A stretch of 64,000 bases of DNA from Lysinibacillus parviboronicapiens (GTDB lineage Bacteria > Bacillota > Bacilli > Bacillales_A > Planococcaceae): contig NZ_PYWI01000020.1 of NCBI RefSeq assembly GCF_003049575.1, forward strand, positions 1-64,000. Reading direction: 5' to 3'. Positions 1 to 8,301 of the stretch are shown piece by piece (positions within the stretch are counted from its first letter, which is position 1; every line of letters begins with the position of its first letter). The position numbers and the translations under genes are program-made. The notes beneath the pieces are model-generated. The model was not told where the DNA came from and searched no databases. It saw only the letters and a program-made list of their open reading frames with translations.

Positions 1-2
1 CA

Positions 3-305
3 ACGATTCACTCGGATCAGGGCTGGCACTATCAACATCATTTATGGGTGATAACATTAAAGCGAAACAAGATTTTCCAAAGCATGTCTCGTAAAGCAAC
101 CTGTGCAGACAATGCGACCATGGAGAACTTCTTTGGCTTACTCAAACAAGAAATGTATTACGGAGAGGAATTAATCTCCTATGAAGCATTAAAGAAGAAA
201 ATAGAGAAGTATATCGATTACTTTAATAACGATCGAATAAAACAAAAATTGGCCGGCATGAGCCCGGTAAAATACCGAACTCATGCCAGCCGATTAGCTG
301 CATAA
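3..305 (+). CDS. IS3-family (IS150-like) transposase, C-terminal part, cut by window edge
   Basis: Partial DDE integrase-type transposase; the 5' part lies outside the window. The reading frame is open from base 3 to the TAA at 303-305. The second catalytic Asp is in HSDQGW and the Glu in ATMENFFG, separated by exactly 35 residues, which is the D-35-E spacing of IS3-group OrfB proteins. The C-terminal part (NNDRIKQKLAGMSPVKYR) is also typical of the IS150 subgroup. The family catalyses strand cleavage and transfer of the IS copy, normally after frameshift fusion with OrfA. No decay is visible in this part, but whether the whole element is intact cannot be judged here. Confidence 0.9.
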   Translation, partial: TIHSDQGWHYQHHLWVITLKRNKIFQSMSRKATCADNATMENFFGLLKQEMYYGEELISYEALKKKIEKYIDYFNNDRIKQKLAGMSPVKYRTHASRLAA

Positions 306-307
306 AT

Positions 308-332
308 AAAACTCTAACTTTAAGGGGTCACT
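308..332 (+). repeat. Probable right end of the IS3-family element
   Basis: Directly after the transposase stop lies AACTTTAAGGGGTCACTA. On the opposite strand it reads TAGTGACCCCTTAAAGTT, which has the look of an IS150-subgroup terminal inverted repeat. The left end is outside the window, so the repeat pairing cannot be checked. Confidence 0.4.
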
Positions 333-564
333 ACCTTGATGGTCTCTTTTGTTATATGAAGAAGGACTTGAAATCAGAACATATTCATAAAAAAACGCTA
401 TAATTCCTAAAGCCTTTCAACGATAGACAGAGGCATAAGCCCATATAGTCATAAATTAGTTCATAAAACGGTAGAATATGTTACTTATTCCCTCTAGATG
501 TAAATCGTGCATTCGTGTCATAATCAAGCTAAATAAATGTTTGGAAAAGTATTGGGGTGGGAAA

Positions 565-948
565 ATGATATTTAAGCGTCAAGAAGGCTTTCGATTTAAA
601 TTCGAGGAGCCGGTTAAAATGACTTTTGCGATATATGAAAACGGCAGAGTCAATAATTCACAAACTGCGATGGCAGACTTGCTCGATGTGAGTCCAAGAG
701 GTTTAAAGATGTTTACAGAGGTTGATTTAGGGGTGAACCCGCCACCTCTTGATTTACGTTTTATTCTGGATACAAGAGAAATACGTGCTTATGGTGAGGT
801 GATTTGGAGTCGTCCGTTTGCTAACGGTAAGTACTATGGTGTGTATTTCAATAATCAAGGACCGCTAGAAGATTTTATTGTCGAAGAGTTGAAGTCTCGT
901 CGTAAAAAAGAAGCAGCTGAGGCAAAAATGAAAAAAATCGATTCCTAA
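565..948 (+). CDS. PilZ-domain protein, possible c-di-GMP-responsive
   Basis: A 127-residue cytosolic protein resembling stand-alone PilZ domains. The D-x-S-x-x-G element is present as DVSPRG (residues 41-46). The closing strand is YGVYF near residue 94, and the tail is a Lys/Glu-rich helix. The N-terminal arginine element that contacts c-di-GMP in the family is atypical: R5 and R10 are five residues apart rather than a clean RxxxR, so ligand binding is uncertain. Start chosen at ATG 565 because GGGGTGGG lies just upstream; an in-frame ATG at 478 has no ribosome binding site. It precedes hpf as a separate unit. Role inferred only from the fold. Confidence 0.7.
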   Translation: MIFKRQEGFRFKFEEPVKMTFAIYENGRVNNSQTAMADLLDVSPRGLKMFTEVDLGVNPPPLDLRFILDTREIRAYGEVIWSRPFANGKYYGVYFNNQGPLEDFIVEELKSRRKKEAAEAKMKKIDS

Positions 949-1038
949 AAATTATTGTGAGAAAAGGAATTTTTTTAGAGGAATTTCACACACTTGTGTA
1001 GAAATAGATAGTATAGCAGTTATAAAGGAGGAGTTTAC

Positions 1039-1590
1039 ATGTTAAACTTTAACATTCGCGGTGAAAATATTGAGGTAACTCCAGCTATTCGAGAGTATGT
1101 TGAGAATAAAGTCGAAAAAGTTGAGCGTTATTTTAACGAAGATATTAATGCAAACGCCAACGTAAATTTAAAGGTTTATAATGACAAGCAAACAAAAGTC
1201 GAAGTTACAATTCCCATGAAAAACTTAACGCTTCGTGCCGAAGAGCGTCATAATGATATGTACGCAGCGGTTGACTTAATTGTTGATAAATTAGAACGTC
1301 AAATTCGTAAACATAAAACAAAGGTAAACCGTAAATTCCGTGAGCGTGAAGGTACAGGTATTTATTTCGCTACTTCACAGGCCACAATGGATGCAGCAAC
1401 TGAGGAAGAAGAATACTCAATTGTTCGGACAAAACAATTTGATTTAAAACCGATGGATCAAGAAGAAGCGGTTTTACAGATGAATATGCTAGGGCATGAT
1501 TTCTATATCTTTACGGATGCAGAATCAAATGGCACAAATATTGTCTACAAACGTAAAGATGGCAAATACGGCTTGATTGAAACAACTTAA
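1039..1590 (+). CDS. hpf: Ribosome hibernation promoting factor, long form
   Basis: Long HPF (YvyD family), 183 residues. The N-terminal domain (about 1-105, starting MLNFNIRGENIEVTPAIREY) binds the small ribosomal subunit near the decoding centre. The C-terminal domain (about 125-183, with SIVRTKQFDLKPMDQEEA) dimerises two 70S ribosomes into inactive 100S particles in stationary phase or stress. The length matches the family. A strong AAAGGAGG sits 7 bases before the ATG, and the gene ends in a clear intrinsic terminator at 1598-1628. Placement directly before secA matches Bacillus. In B. subtilis the gene is driven by stress and stationary-phase sigma factors; I could not assign those promoters here. 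Confidence 0.96.
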   Translation: MLNFNIRGENIEVTPAIREYVENKVEKVERYFNEDINANANVNLKVYNDKQTKVEVTIPMKNLTLRAEERHNDMYAAVDLIVDKLERQIRKHKTKVNRKFREREGTGIYFATSQATMDAATEEEEYSIVRTKQFDLKPMDQEEAVLQMNMLGHDFYIFTDAESNGTNIVYKRKDGKYGLIETT

Positions 1591-1597
1591 GATACTT

Positions 1598-1628
1598 AAG
1601 GCTCTCGCGATTGCGAGGGCTTTTTTTT
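1598..1628 (+). terminator. Intrinsic terminator of hpf
   Basis: GC-rich hairpin (GGCTCTCGC, short loop, GCGAGGGC) followed by eight T residues, 8 bases after the hpf stop codon. Confidence 0.9.
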
Positions 1629-1639
1629 GGTTCTATAAT

Positions 1640-1891
1640 ATTTGTTGGGGTAACCATACAATTTAAGTTGGAGGTGGATGTCCCCGACACTCCTGCCGAA
1701 AAACTGGCTAGTCAAGACCCCGCAGTGTTTGTGTCAACAAATCGAGGAGGCTTGGAGTCAGTCGCCTCATCCAACACTTGATGTAGAACCTTTTTTATGC
1801 GCTTTACATACGTAATAGAGAGACTGTTTGCATGAAGATGTTAGACAATGGTAAAATGAAAGTTGAGACTATATAGGAAGTGAAAAAATTC
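1640..1891. repeat. hpf-secA gap with a GC-rich repeat-like segment
   Basis: The gap between the hpf terminator and secA holds a GC-richer block at about 1668-1785. Its phrases (CCCCGACACTCCTGCC, GAGGAGGCTTGGAGTCAG, CGCCTCATCCAACACTTG) resemble the dispersed Bacillaceae repeats found elsewhere in this window. GAGGC at about 1746-1750 and GCCTC at about 1765-1769 could pair. No coding frame is visible. The secA promoter probably lies at about 1800-1875 but I do not see a convincing -35/-10 pair. Confidence 0.4.
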
Positions 1892-4402
1892 ATGGCAAAC
1901 CTATTAAATAAATTATTTGATTTCAATAAACGTGAGTTAAAAAAATTAGAAAAAATCGCTGACCAAGTAGAGGGATTCGCTTCTCAAATGGAACAGCTTT
2001 CAGATGATCAATTACAAGCGAAAACAGAAGAATTTAAACAACGTTACACGGATGGCGAAAATTTAGAGTCGATTCGTGCCGAAGCGTTTGCTGTAAGTCG
2101 TGAAGCATCGAAACGTGTATTAGGGATGTACCCATTCCGCGTGCAAATTATGGGGGCTGCTTCATTAGATGAAGGTAATATTTCGGAGATGAAAACCGGG
2201 GAAGGTAAAACTTTAACAGCTACGATGGCGGTGTATCTCAATGCGCTTACAGGTAAGGGTGTGCATGTTGTAACAGTCAATGAATATTTGGCGAGTCGTG
2301 ATGCTGCGGAAATGGGCGAGCTGTACAACTTCTTAGGGCTGTCAGTTGGTTTAAACTTGAATAGCTTGTCAAAAGAGGAGAAGCGAGCGGCATATGAGGC
2401 AGATATCACGTATAGCACGAATAATGAGCTTGGCTTCGACTATTTACGTGATAATATGGTGCTTTATAAAGAAGAACGTGTACAACGTCCACTTCATTAT
2501 GCTGTTATCGATGAAGTTGACTCGATTTTAATCGATGAAGCACGTACACCATTAATTATTTCGGGACAGGCCGGCAAATCAGCGCAATTGTACAAGCAAT
2601 CTAATGCATTTGTACGTATGTTAAGTGCAGATACAGATTACACATATGAAGAGTCTACAAAAGGTGTTACCTTAACGGATGCCGGTGTGGAGAAAGCCGA
2701 AAAGGCGTTCGGTATCGACAATCTATTTGATTTAACACATGTACGTTTAAACCATGCCATTAACCAATCATTAAAGGCCCATGTTAGTATGCATAATGAT
2801 GTTGACTATGTCGTACAAGAGGGCGAGATCGTCATCGTTGACGGCTTTACGGGTCGTTTAATGAAAGGCCGTCGTTATTCTGACGGACTACACCAAGCAA
2901 TTGAGGCCAAAGAGGGCGTTGAGATTCAAAATGAATCGATGACAATGGCGACAATTACGTTCCAAAACTACTTCCGTATGTATCAAAAGCTTGCAGGTAT
3001 GACCGGTACAGCAAAAACAGAGGAAGAGGAATTCCGTAATATTTATAATATGAGTGTTATCGCGATTCCAACGAATAAACCAATTGCGCGTGATGACCGA
3101 GCGGATTTGATTTTTGCGTCGATGGAAGGAAAATATAAAGCAGTTGCGGCAGATATTGCAGAACGTCATAAAGCTGGACAACCCGTTCTTGTTGGTACTG
3201 TAGCAATTGAAACATCTGAAATTATTTCCAATTTATTAAATAAACATAAAATCCCGCATAACGTATTAAATGCGAAAAACCATGAGCGTGAGGCAGAAAT
3301 TATTGCGAATGCTGGTGAAAAAGGTGCGGTAACCATTGCGACGAATATGGCTGGTCGTGGTACAGATATTAAACCTGGTGAAGGCGTAATGGAAATCGGT
3401 GGATTAGCGGTAATCGGTACAGAGCGTCATGAATCTCGCCGTATTGATAATCAGTTACGTGGACGTTCTGGTCGTCAGGGGAATCCAGGGGTTACGCAAT
3501 TCTACTTGTCTCTTGAAGATGATTTAATGCGTCGTTTTGGCTCTGATAACATGAAGTCAATGATGATGAAGTTAGGAATGGATGATTCTCAGCCACTGCA
3601 ATCAAAAGTTGTTTCGAGAGCTGTAGAATCTGCACAAAAACGTGTTGAAGGGAACAACTTCGATGCACGTAAACGTTTATTACAGTATGATGATGTTTTA
3701 CGTCAGCAACGTGAGATTATTTATAAAGAGCGTTATGATGTCTTAGAAACTGAAAATATGCGTGTGCTTGTCGAGTCAATGATTCAAGAAACAATCGACA
3801 ATATTGTCGGACTGTATACGCAGGGTGAGCAAAATGATTGGAACTTAAAAGCCATTGAGGACTTTGTTGCTGCAAACCTATTAGAAGAAGGCGATTTGAA
3901 GGCAGCAGATTTACAAGGCAAGTCTTCCGAAGAAATTATTGCATTGATTTCAGACGCTGTGCAGACTCGCTATGATGAAAAAGAAGCTGAGCTTACGCCA
4001 GAGCGTATGCGTGAGTTTGAAAAGGTTATTTTATTGCGTTCAATTGATACGAAGTGGATTGATCATATTGATGCAATGGACCAGCTACGTCAAGGTATTC
4101 ATTTACGTGCATATGGCCAAAATGATCCACTGCGCGAATATCAACAAGAAGGCTTTGCAATGTTTGAGGACATGGTCGCTTCGATTCGCGAAGATGTAGC
4201 AAAATATGCCATGAAGGCAGAAATTCGTAGTAATCTTGAACGTGAGGAAGTTGCTAAAGGCCAGGCGGTTAATCCGAAAGAGGATGGTTCGCCAGCTCCG
4301 AAAAAGCAACCTGTACGCAAGGCTGAAAATGTCGGTCGAAACGATTTATGTCCATGTGGAAGTGGCAAGAAGTTCAAAAATTGTCATGGTGCAGGACAAT
4401 AA
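1892..4402 (+). CDS. secA: Preprotein translocase ATPase SecA
   Basis: SecA motor of the Sec pathway, 836 residues, close to Bacillus length. It drives unfolded preproteins through SecYEG with ATP. Visible features are the Walker A motif MKTGEGKT (about residue 101), the Walker B/DEAD-type region [15 protein letters not shown], the NBD2 motif [10 protein letters not shown] followed by [10 protein letters not shown], the helical scaffold domain, and a C-terminal zinc-binding tail C-P-C-x8-C-H that binds SecB-type partners or lipid. I start at ATG 1892 ([11 protein letters not shown]), which aligns with other Bacillus SecA proteins and has AGGAAG upstream; a GTG at 1880 lies next to or inside that site. 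It ends with a terminator at 4418-4454. Confidence 0.98.
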   Translation: MANLLNKLFDFNKRELKKLEKIADQVEGFASQMEQLSDDQLQAKTEEFKQRYTDGENLESIRAEAFAVSREASKRVLGMYPFRVQIMGAASLDEGNISEMKTGEGKTLTATMAVYLNALTGKGVHVVTVNEYLASRDAAEMGELYNFLGLSVGLNLNSLSKEEKRAAYEADITYSTNNELGFDYLRDNMVLYKEERVQRPLHYAVIDEVDSILIDEARTPLIISGQAGKSAQLYKQSNAFVRMLSADTDYTYEESTKGVTLTDAGVEKAEKAFGIDNLFDLTHVRLNHAINQSLKAHVSMHNDVDYVVQEGEIVIVDGFTGRLMKGRRYSDGLHQAIEAKEGVEIQNESMTMATITFQNYFRMYQKLAGMTGTAKTEEEEFRNIYNMSVIAIPTNKPIARDDRADLIFASMEGKYKAVAADIAERHKAGQPVLVGTVAIETSEIISNLLNKHKIPHNVLNAKNHEREAEIIANAGEKGAVTIATNMAGRGTDIKPGEGVMEIGGLAVIGTERHESRRIDNQLRGRSGRQGNPGVTQFYLSLEDDLMRRFGSDNMKSMMMKLGMDDSQPLQSKVVSRAVESAQKRVEGNNFDARKRLLQYDDVLRQQREIIYKERYDVLETENMRVLVESMIQETIDNIVGLYTQGEQNDWNLKAIEDFVAANLLEEGDLKAADLQGKSSEEIIALISDAVQTRYDEKEAELTPERMREFEKVILLRSIDTKWIDHIDAMDQLRQGIHLRAYGQNDPLREYQQEGFAMFEDMVASIREDVAKYAMKAEIRSNLEREEVAKGQAVNPKEDGSPAPKKQPVRKAENVGRNDLCPCGSGKKFKNCHGAGQ

Positions 4403-4417
4403 GATAGAATCTATGAA

Positions 4418-4454
4418 AGATCATTTCAACATTACGTTGAAATGGTCTTTTTTC
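4418..4454 (+). terminator. Intrinsic terminator of secA
   Basis: Hairpin GATCATTTCAAC / GTTGAAATGGTC with a 5-base loop followed by a T-run. Confidence 0.88.
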
Positions 4455-4808
4455 GTTTTATAACACTTTAAAATTTTAGTTAAAAAAGTAGAAAATAGTC
4501 AGAATTGATAGACAATTGTGTGTTATATGTATACAATAAATGTAACAATAGGTATTTAGTTGAATTAATCAATGGGAATTAGTACTTCTAATTATATGTA
4601 AAGTAGACTAGTGAAATAGATAGATTGAAAGTGTTGAGTTGTTCTGTAAACCTTTTTTGTGAAAATGGGGTGATTCGCTGTAACTATAAAATATCCTCGA
4701 TAATAATGTCCTGTCAGACCTACCGAGGAAATTTATTGGAGTATACCAAATGTCAACTAGTATATTCCTTGTTATTGAAACTATAAAATTTTTAAAGGAG
4801 GTTTTTCA
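4455..4808. other. AT-rich leader region upstream of comK
   Basis: About 350 bases without a coding frame, very AT-rich, with several A- and T-runs. In Bacillus the comK promoter region is long and carries sites for ComK itself (paired AAAA-N5-TTTT boxes), DegU, CodY, AbrB and Rok. I do not see a canonical pair of ComK boxes in the right geometry, so I note only that the size and composition fit a regulated promoter. Confidence 0.35.
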
Positions 4809-5366
4809 ATGCGTTATAATAATGAAGACATAATGAGTCGTGAAACAATGCTGTATATGCCTGAGTATGATTCCTTTGGAAATTTGTGTACGCGTGTCAT
4901 TGAACGGGATTATCAATATGTATCAAAATTAACGCCAACGCAATTAATGGACTTTAATCTACGATATTATGGATCAAGTTTACGAGGGGCTTTTGATGGA
5001 TCAAAAATGATTCTAGGTAAGCTCAATAAAAATCCAATTATTGTGCATGAACGTTTTAATATATTATGGTTTCCAAGTAAGTCGCCCTTACATCCAGATT
5101 GTATTTGGTTTGCTGTACATCAAATAGATGATTTTACAGCAGTTGATAAAAAGCAGACAAAAGTGATTTTTATGAATGGTAATGAAATGATTGTTGATGT
5201 AAGTGCAAAGTCATTTGAATATCGAATTCAACGAGCTTTTTTATTGAAATATAAATTAGAGAAACGAACGAAGCATCTACTTGTCAAACATGACCGTGTG
5301 AAAGTATTTCAACGAATGAGGAATCGCCCCTTGCTAGAAGAAGAAGCAAAGAAAGATGATGATTAG
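4809..5366 (+). CDS. comK: Competence transcription factor ComK (copy 1)
   Basis: ComK-family DNA-binding activator, 185 residues, close to B. subtilis ComK (192). Family-typical stretches are the central RYYGSSLRGAFDGSKMILG, then KNPIIVHERFNILWFPSKSP, then CIWFAVHQIDDF, and a basic C-terminal part. ComK binds the minor groove at AT-boxes and turns on DNA uptake genes. In the cell it is degraded through MecA-ClpCP; mecA and coiA lie later in this window. AAAGGAGG lies 8 bases before the ATG, and a terminator follows. A second ComK-type gene lies at 6976-7485 on the other strand, with prfB between them. Confidence 0.88.
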   Translation: MRYNNEDIMSRETMLYMPEYDSFGNLCTRVIERDYQYVSKLTPTQLMDFNLRYYGSSLRGAFDGSKMILGKLNKNPIIVHERFNILWFPSKSPLHPDCIWFAVHQIDDFTAVDKKQTKVIFMNGNEMIVDVSAKSFEYRIQRAFLLKYKLEKRTKHLLVKHDRVKVFQRMRNRPLLEEEAKKDDD

Positions 5367-5378
5367 AAGAATTTTATG

Positions 5379-5420
5379 ACACATACTATCACAGAACTTG
5401 TGTAATAGTATGTGTTTCTT
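5379..5420 (+). terminator. Terminator after comK
   Basis: Long hairpin with the outer stem ACACATACTA / TAGTATGTGT and an inner CAC/GTG stem, followed by a short pyrimidine run. It is close to symmetric and could work on both strands. Confidence 0.7.
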
Positions 5421-5540
5421 CTGTTGTTTAAAATGGTGTTGTGCTGAAAAAAGTATGTTTTCCGAAATAAAAACGCTATAATAGAAAGATACGGATTTCT
5501 GCATGTAGAAATCCATTAAAAATGTTCGGAGGATTTTACG

Positions 5541-6645
5541 ATGATAGAATTAGCAGATGTACGTAACACGTTAGACAATACAGCCAAGAAACTGGCGGAC
5601 TTTAGGGGGTCTCTTTGACTTAGAAAACAAAGAGGCACGTATTCAGGAATTAGATGAAATGATGCTAGAGCCTGGCTTTTGGGATGATCAGCAAGGAGCA
5701 CAAGTGGTCATTAATGAAGGTAACGGCTTAAAGGCGATTGTCAATGAATATAAAGAGTTAGTGGATACACATGAAAACTTAGATATGACGTTAGAATTAT
5801 TGCGCGAAGAACCGGATGAGGAATTACAAGAGGAGCTAGGCAAAGAGCTTGTGGAATTCCAACAAAAAATAGCGGACTTTGAGTTGCAATTATTATTGAG
5901 TGGTCCATATGATCAAAACAATGCGATTTTAGAGCTACATCCAGGTGCAGGTGGAACGGAATCACAAGATTGGGGATCAATGTTGCTTCGTATGTATACG
6001 CGTTGGGCTGAAAAACGTGGTTTTAAAGTAGAAACGGTCGATTATTTACCAGGTGATGAAGCAGGGATTAAATCCGTGACATTATCCATTAAGGGGCATA
6101 ACGCTTACGGTTATTTACAGGCAGAAAAGGGCGTGCACCGTTTAGTGCGTATCTCACCATTCGATTCTTCAGGTCGTCGTCATACATCATTTGTATCCTG
6201 TGATGTGATGCCCGAATTTGATGATAATATTGAAGTGGATATTCGCACAGAGGATTTAAAAATTGATACGTACCGTGCAACAGGTGCTGGTGGTCAGCAT
6301 ATTAATACGACAGATTCAGCCGTTCGTATTACGCACATTCCTACTGGCACAGTCGTGCAATGTCAAGCAGAGCGTTCACAGATTAAAAACCGTGAAAAAG
6401 CTATGACTATGTTAAAAGGGAAATTATATCAATTAGAAATTGATAAGCAGCAAGCTCAACTAGATGAAATTCGTGGTGAGCAAAAGGAAATTGGCTGGGG
6501 CTCGCAAATTCGTTCTTATGTATTCCATCCATATTCAATGGTGAAGGATCATCGTACAAGCGAAGAAACAGGTAATGTAGGCGCAGTTATGGATGGAGAT
6601 TTAGATCCATTTATTAATGCATACTTACGCTCAAGAATCGGATAA
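5541..6645 (+). CDS. prfB: Peptide chain release factor 2, expressed by programmed +1 frameshift
   Basis: RF2 reads UGA and UAA stop codons and triggers peptide release. The gene starts at ATG 5541 with GGAGG upstream, runs 25 codons to an in-frame TGA at 5616-5618, and continues in the +1 frame from GAC 5617, giving 367 residues. The shift site is the classical AGGGGG (Shine-Dalgarno-like), CTT, TGA, C. The SPF anticodon-like tripeptide ([10 protein letters not shown]) and the catalytic GGQ (residues 250-252, [10 protein letters not shown]) are present. The frameshift is the family's autoregulation: low RF2 favours shifting. Position next to secA matches Bacillus. Annotating only the part from 5659 would lose the N-terminus. 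Confidence 0.98.
5604..5619 (+). other. RF2 programmed +1 frameshift site
   Basis: AGGGGG, a 3-base spacer, CTT TGA C. The SD-like hexamer stimulates slippage of the CTT-decoding tRNA when the in-frame UGA waits for RF2. All canonical elements are visible. Confidence 0.97.
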
Positions 6646-6653
6646 TAGAAATA

Positions 6654-6905
6654 AGGCTGGGACAAAAGAGAAAAAGTGTTAGATTGACTGATGTCGATTT
6701 AACACTTTTTTGCTGTGAACGTTGATGTCCACTACGGCGGACGCTTTCCGGGGGCGTCACGCTAATCCCCCAGGAGTCGCCGCCTTCGCTATCATCAACT
6801 AGTGCTCTCTTCTAAATTTTTCTTCATTTTAGATAGCAACAATTTAATAATACCTTTGCTCCTCTTTCTTAAAATTTAAAGTTTTGTTTCAACCTCATTT
6901 TTTAT
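6654..6905 (+). repeat. Dispersed structured repeat R, copy 1, downstream of prfB
   Basis: Begins with AGGCTGGGACAAAA 8 bases after the prfB stop and ends with TTTTGTTTCAACCT followed by a T-run. The two ends can pair as an outer stem using G-U pairs and one mismatch. An inner hairpin at 6671-6711 (AAAAAGTGTTAGATTGA / TCGATTTAACACTTTTTT) is a strong intrinsic terminator serving prfB. The middle is GC-rich (GGCGGACGCTTTCCGGGGGCG, CCCCCAGGAGTCGCC). It is nearly identical to 18500-18768, which has an extra 25 bases in the middle. Confidence 0.85.
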
Positions 6906-6975
6906 GGAATGATTTTGATATAGGCTTGATAAATACATTACGGCTGTAGACTTATTTTTAAATCACATCAACTGT

Positions 6976-7485
6976 CTAGAAGGGTGGGTGGTATGGAGCG
7001 TCCTGGCTAAGCTGTTTTCGCTCACCCATATAATGCTTATAGAGCATGGAGGCATTGACAAATTGTTTGCTAATTGATGCATATTTAATGGGGAATTCAA
7101 TACGCATATCGTTTTTTAGTATGACAATACAACCGTTTTCACTCTGTATAATATTAGATATAGCATGGAGTCCAATCCATGTATTGTGTATAGAATTTGG
7201 TGAATAGGTTGGGAGGAAAATGCAAGGAAAGCCGAAATCATAGGCGACGACAATTGGCAGTTTATGTTGATTGCCAAAAAAACGTTTTGCAGAATATTTT
7301 GCTGCTTCATAAGTTGTACCTAAAGATAAGCAAGATTTCCGCAATACATGCATCGGTTTACGTGTAACAATAAGTTCATTATGCTTGTCGATTACGCGTG
7401 TGAAGATTTTAGACTCATGTTGAATAGGCTGTAACAAATACGTATTGAATGACATTATATAACCATTAACATAGTTCGTTGACAT
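6976..7485 (-). CDS. Second ComK-type competence regulator
   Basis: A 169-residue protein that I place in the ComK family from its pattern: the central GTTYEAAKYSAKRFFG matches the ComK SSYxGR region, followed by KLPIVVAYDFGFPCIFLPT, NTWIGLHAI and an FVNASMLYK helix. It is shorter than copy 1 and clearly diverged from it. The start at 7485 has AAGGAGGC 10 bases upstream on its strand. Two ComK genes are known from B. cereus-group and staphylococcal genomes, where the second copy can be silent, conditional or act on a subset of genes. Which applies here cannot be told. No terminator other than repeat R lies downstream. Confidence 0.78.
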   Translation of the reverse strand: MSTNYVNGYIMSFNTYLLQPIQHESKIFTRVIDKHNELIVTRKPMHVLRKSCLSLGTTYEAAKYSAKRFFGNQHKLPIVVAYDFGFPCIFLPTYSPNSIHNTWIGLHAISNIIQSENGCIVILKNDMRIEFPIKYASISKQFVNASMLYKHYMGERKQLSQDAPYHPPF

Positions 7486-7660
7486 ATTATGTAGTGCCTC
7501 CTTTTGCTATTTATTAGCTGTAGTTTATAACACAAACTAACATTCATAAAATACTGGATAATGATGAAAATCCCTAGATAAAACAGTTAATTTCTTAAAA
7601 GAAATGCATGTAAAAACATGAGAAATATACCAAATCAAATCAAATTTCATTTCTTAAGCA

Positions 7661-7689
7661 TTGCATTTTAGTTCCAATTTTCTTATAAT
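7661..7689 (+). promoter_or_regulatory. SigA-type promoter of the IDEAL-domain gene
   Basis: -35 TTGCAT and -10 TATAAT separated by exactly 17 bases, about 25 bases before the start codon. Confidence 0.75.
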
Positions 7690-7714
7690 TTAGAAAAGGA
7701 TCGAGGTGAGATCG

Positions 7715-7957
7715 TTGGATAAATATTATTCGTATACAGATTTTCTAAAAGCCGTTGGTCAGTCAAAAAAAGTTGATGAGGCAGAGAAATTATTGAACGA
7801 GATTTATTTAGATCTATTTTTAAATCGTATCCAGCGTATGCATCGTGAGGAGCAGCTTATGGTTCTGATAGATAGAGCACTCGATGAAAAAGATGAAAGA
7901 GCATTTCATCAATACGCAACTGAATTAGAAATATTACACCAAGTAGCAAGTGAATAA
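7715..7957 (+). CDS. Small IDEAL-domain protein
   Basis: An 80-residue acidic protein. The C-terminal half (LMVLIDRALDEKDERAFHQYATEL) fits the IDEAL domain, a short helical motif found in several small Bacillus proteins of mostly unknown function (for example YpiB-type proteins). Start chosen at TTG 7715, because GAGGTGA ends 5 bases before it; the GTG at 7706 lies inside that ribosome binding site. The gene has its own promoter and terminator, so it is a monocistronic unit between the second comK-type gene and uvrB. Function unknown. Confidence 0.7.
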   Translation: MDKYYSYTDFLKAVGQSKKVDEAEKLLNEIYLDLFLNRIQRMHREEQLMVLIDRALDEKDERAFHQYATELEILHQVASE

Positions 7958-7965
7958 TATGACGA

Positions 7966-8000
7966 GCCCGCTCTCCAATAATTGGAGGGCGGTTTTTTTA
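7966..8000 (+). terminator. Intrinsic terminator of the IDEAL-domain gene
   Basis: CCGCTCTCCAAT / ATTGGAGGGCGG hairpin followed by seven T residues. Confidence 0.92.
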
Positions 8001-8214
8001 TTAAATCAAGGTTTTTAAATAATATCTGCAAGTAGCAATGTTGCTAGATGAGGAAAAAGAGTGTGTAAAGGCGTTTGCAAGGATTTTAAGTATCCAGTGG
8101 TTAACATGTTAAGGACTTTAGAATGTACCTCGGATATCAGGGAGTAATTTCCATTAGAAACGTCAATGCTAGAAAGATAATAGGAAAGAGAAGAACTTAT
8201 TAATAAAAAAATAA

Positions 8215-8228
8215 CAAACATTCGTTCG
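8215..8228 (+). promoter_or_regulatory. LexA-type SOS box upstream of uvrBA
   Basis: CAAACATTCGTTCG; on the other strand CGAACGAATGTTTG. It matches the Bacillus LexA consensus CGAAC-RNRY-GTTY in all defined positions except the last base. It lies about 87 bases before the uvrB start. uvrBA is an SOS operon in B. subtilis. Confidence 0.75.
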
Positions 8229-8301
8229 TTAAATGTTCGATATTTTCATACTGCTATGCTAAAATAAATGTACAAATTGGAAGGAAAGGACGGGGACATG
8301 T

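Noticed and set aside
2044-2418. Minus-strand open frame inside secA
   Set aside because: Antisense shadow of a highly conserved gene, no ribosome binding site, no recognisable protein. The same holds for the many antisense frames inside uvrB, uvrA, addA, addB, clpB and others.
4236-4463. Plus-strand frame across the secA 3' end and terminator
   Set aside because: It overlaps secA in another frame and runs through the terminator hairpin; no start signal.
4455-4808. ComK autoregulatory boxes upstream of comK
   Set aside because: A- and T-runs are frequent in this AT-rich gap, but no pair of AAAA-N5-TTTT boxes with proper spacing was found.
5659-6645. prfB read as starting at ATG 5659 without frameshift
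   Set aside because: A good start with GGAGG exists at 5541, and the canonical AGGGGG-CTT-TGA-C shift site joins both frames into a full-length RF2.
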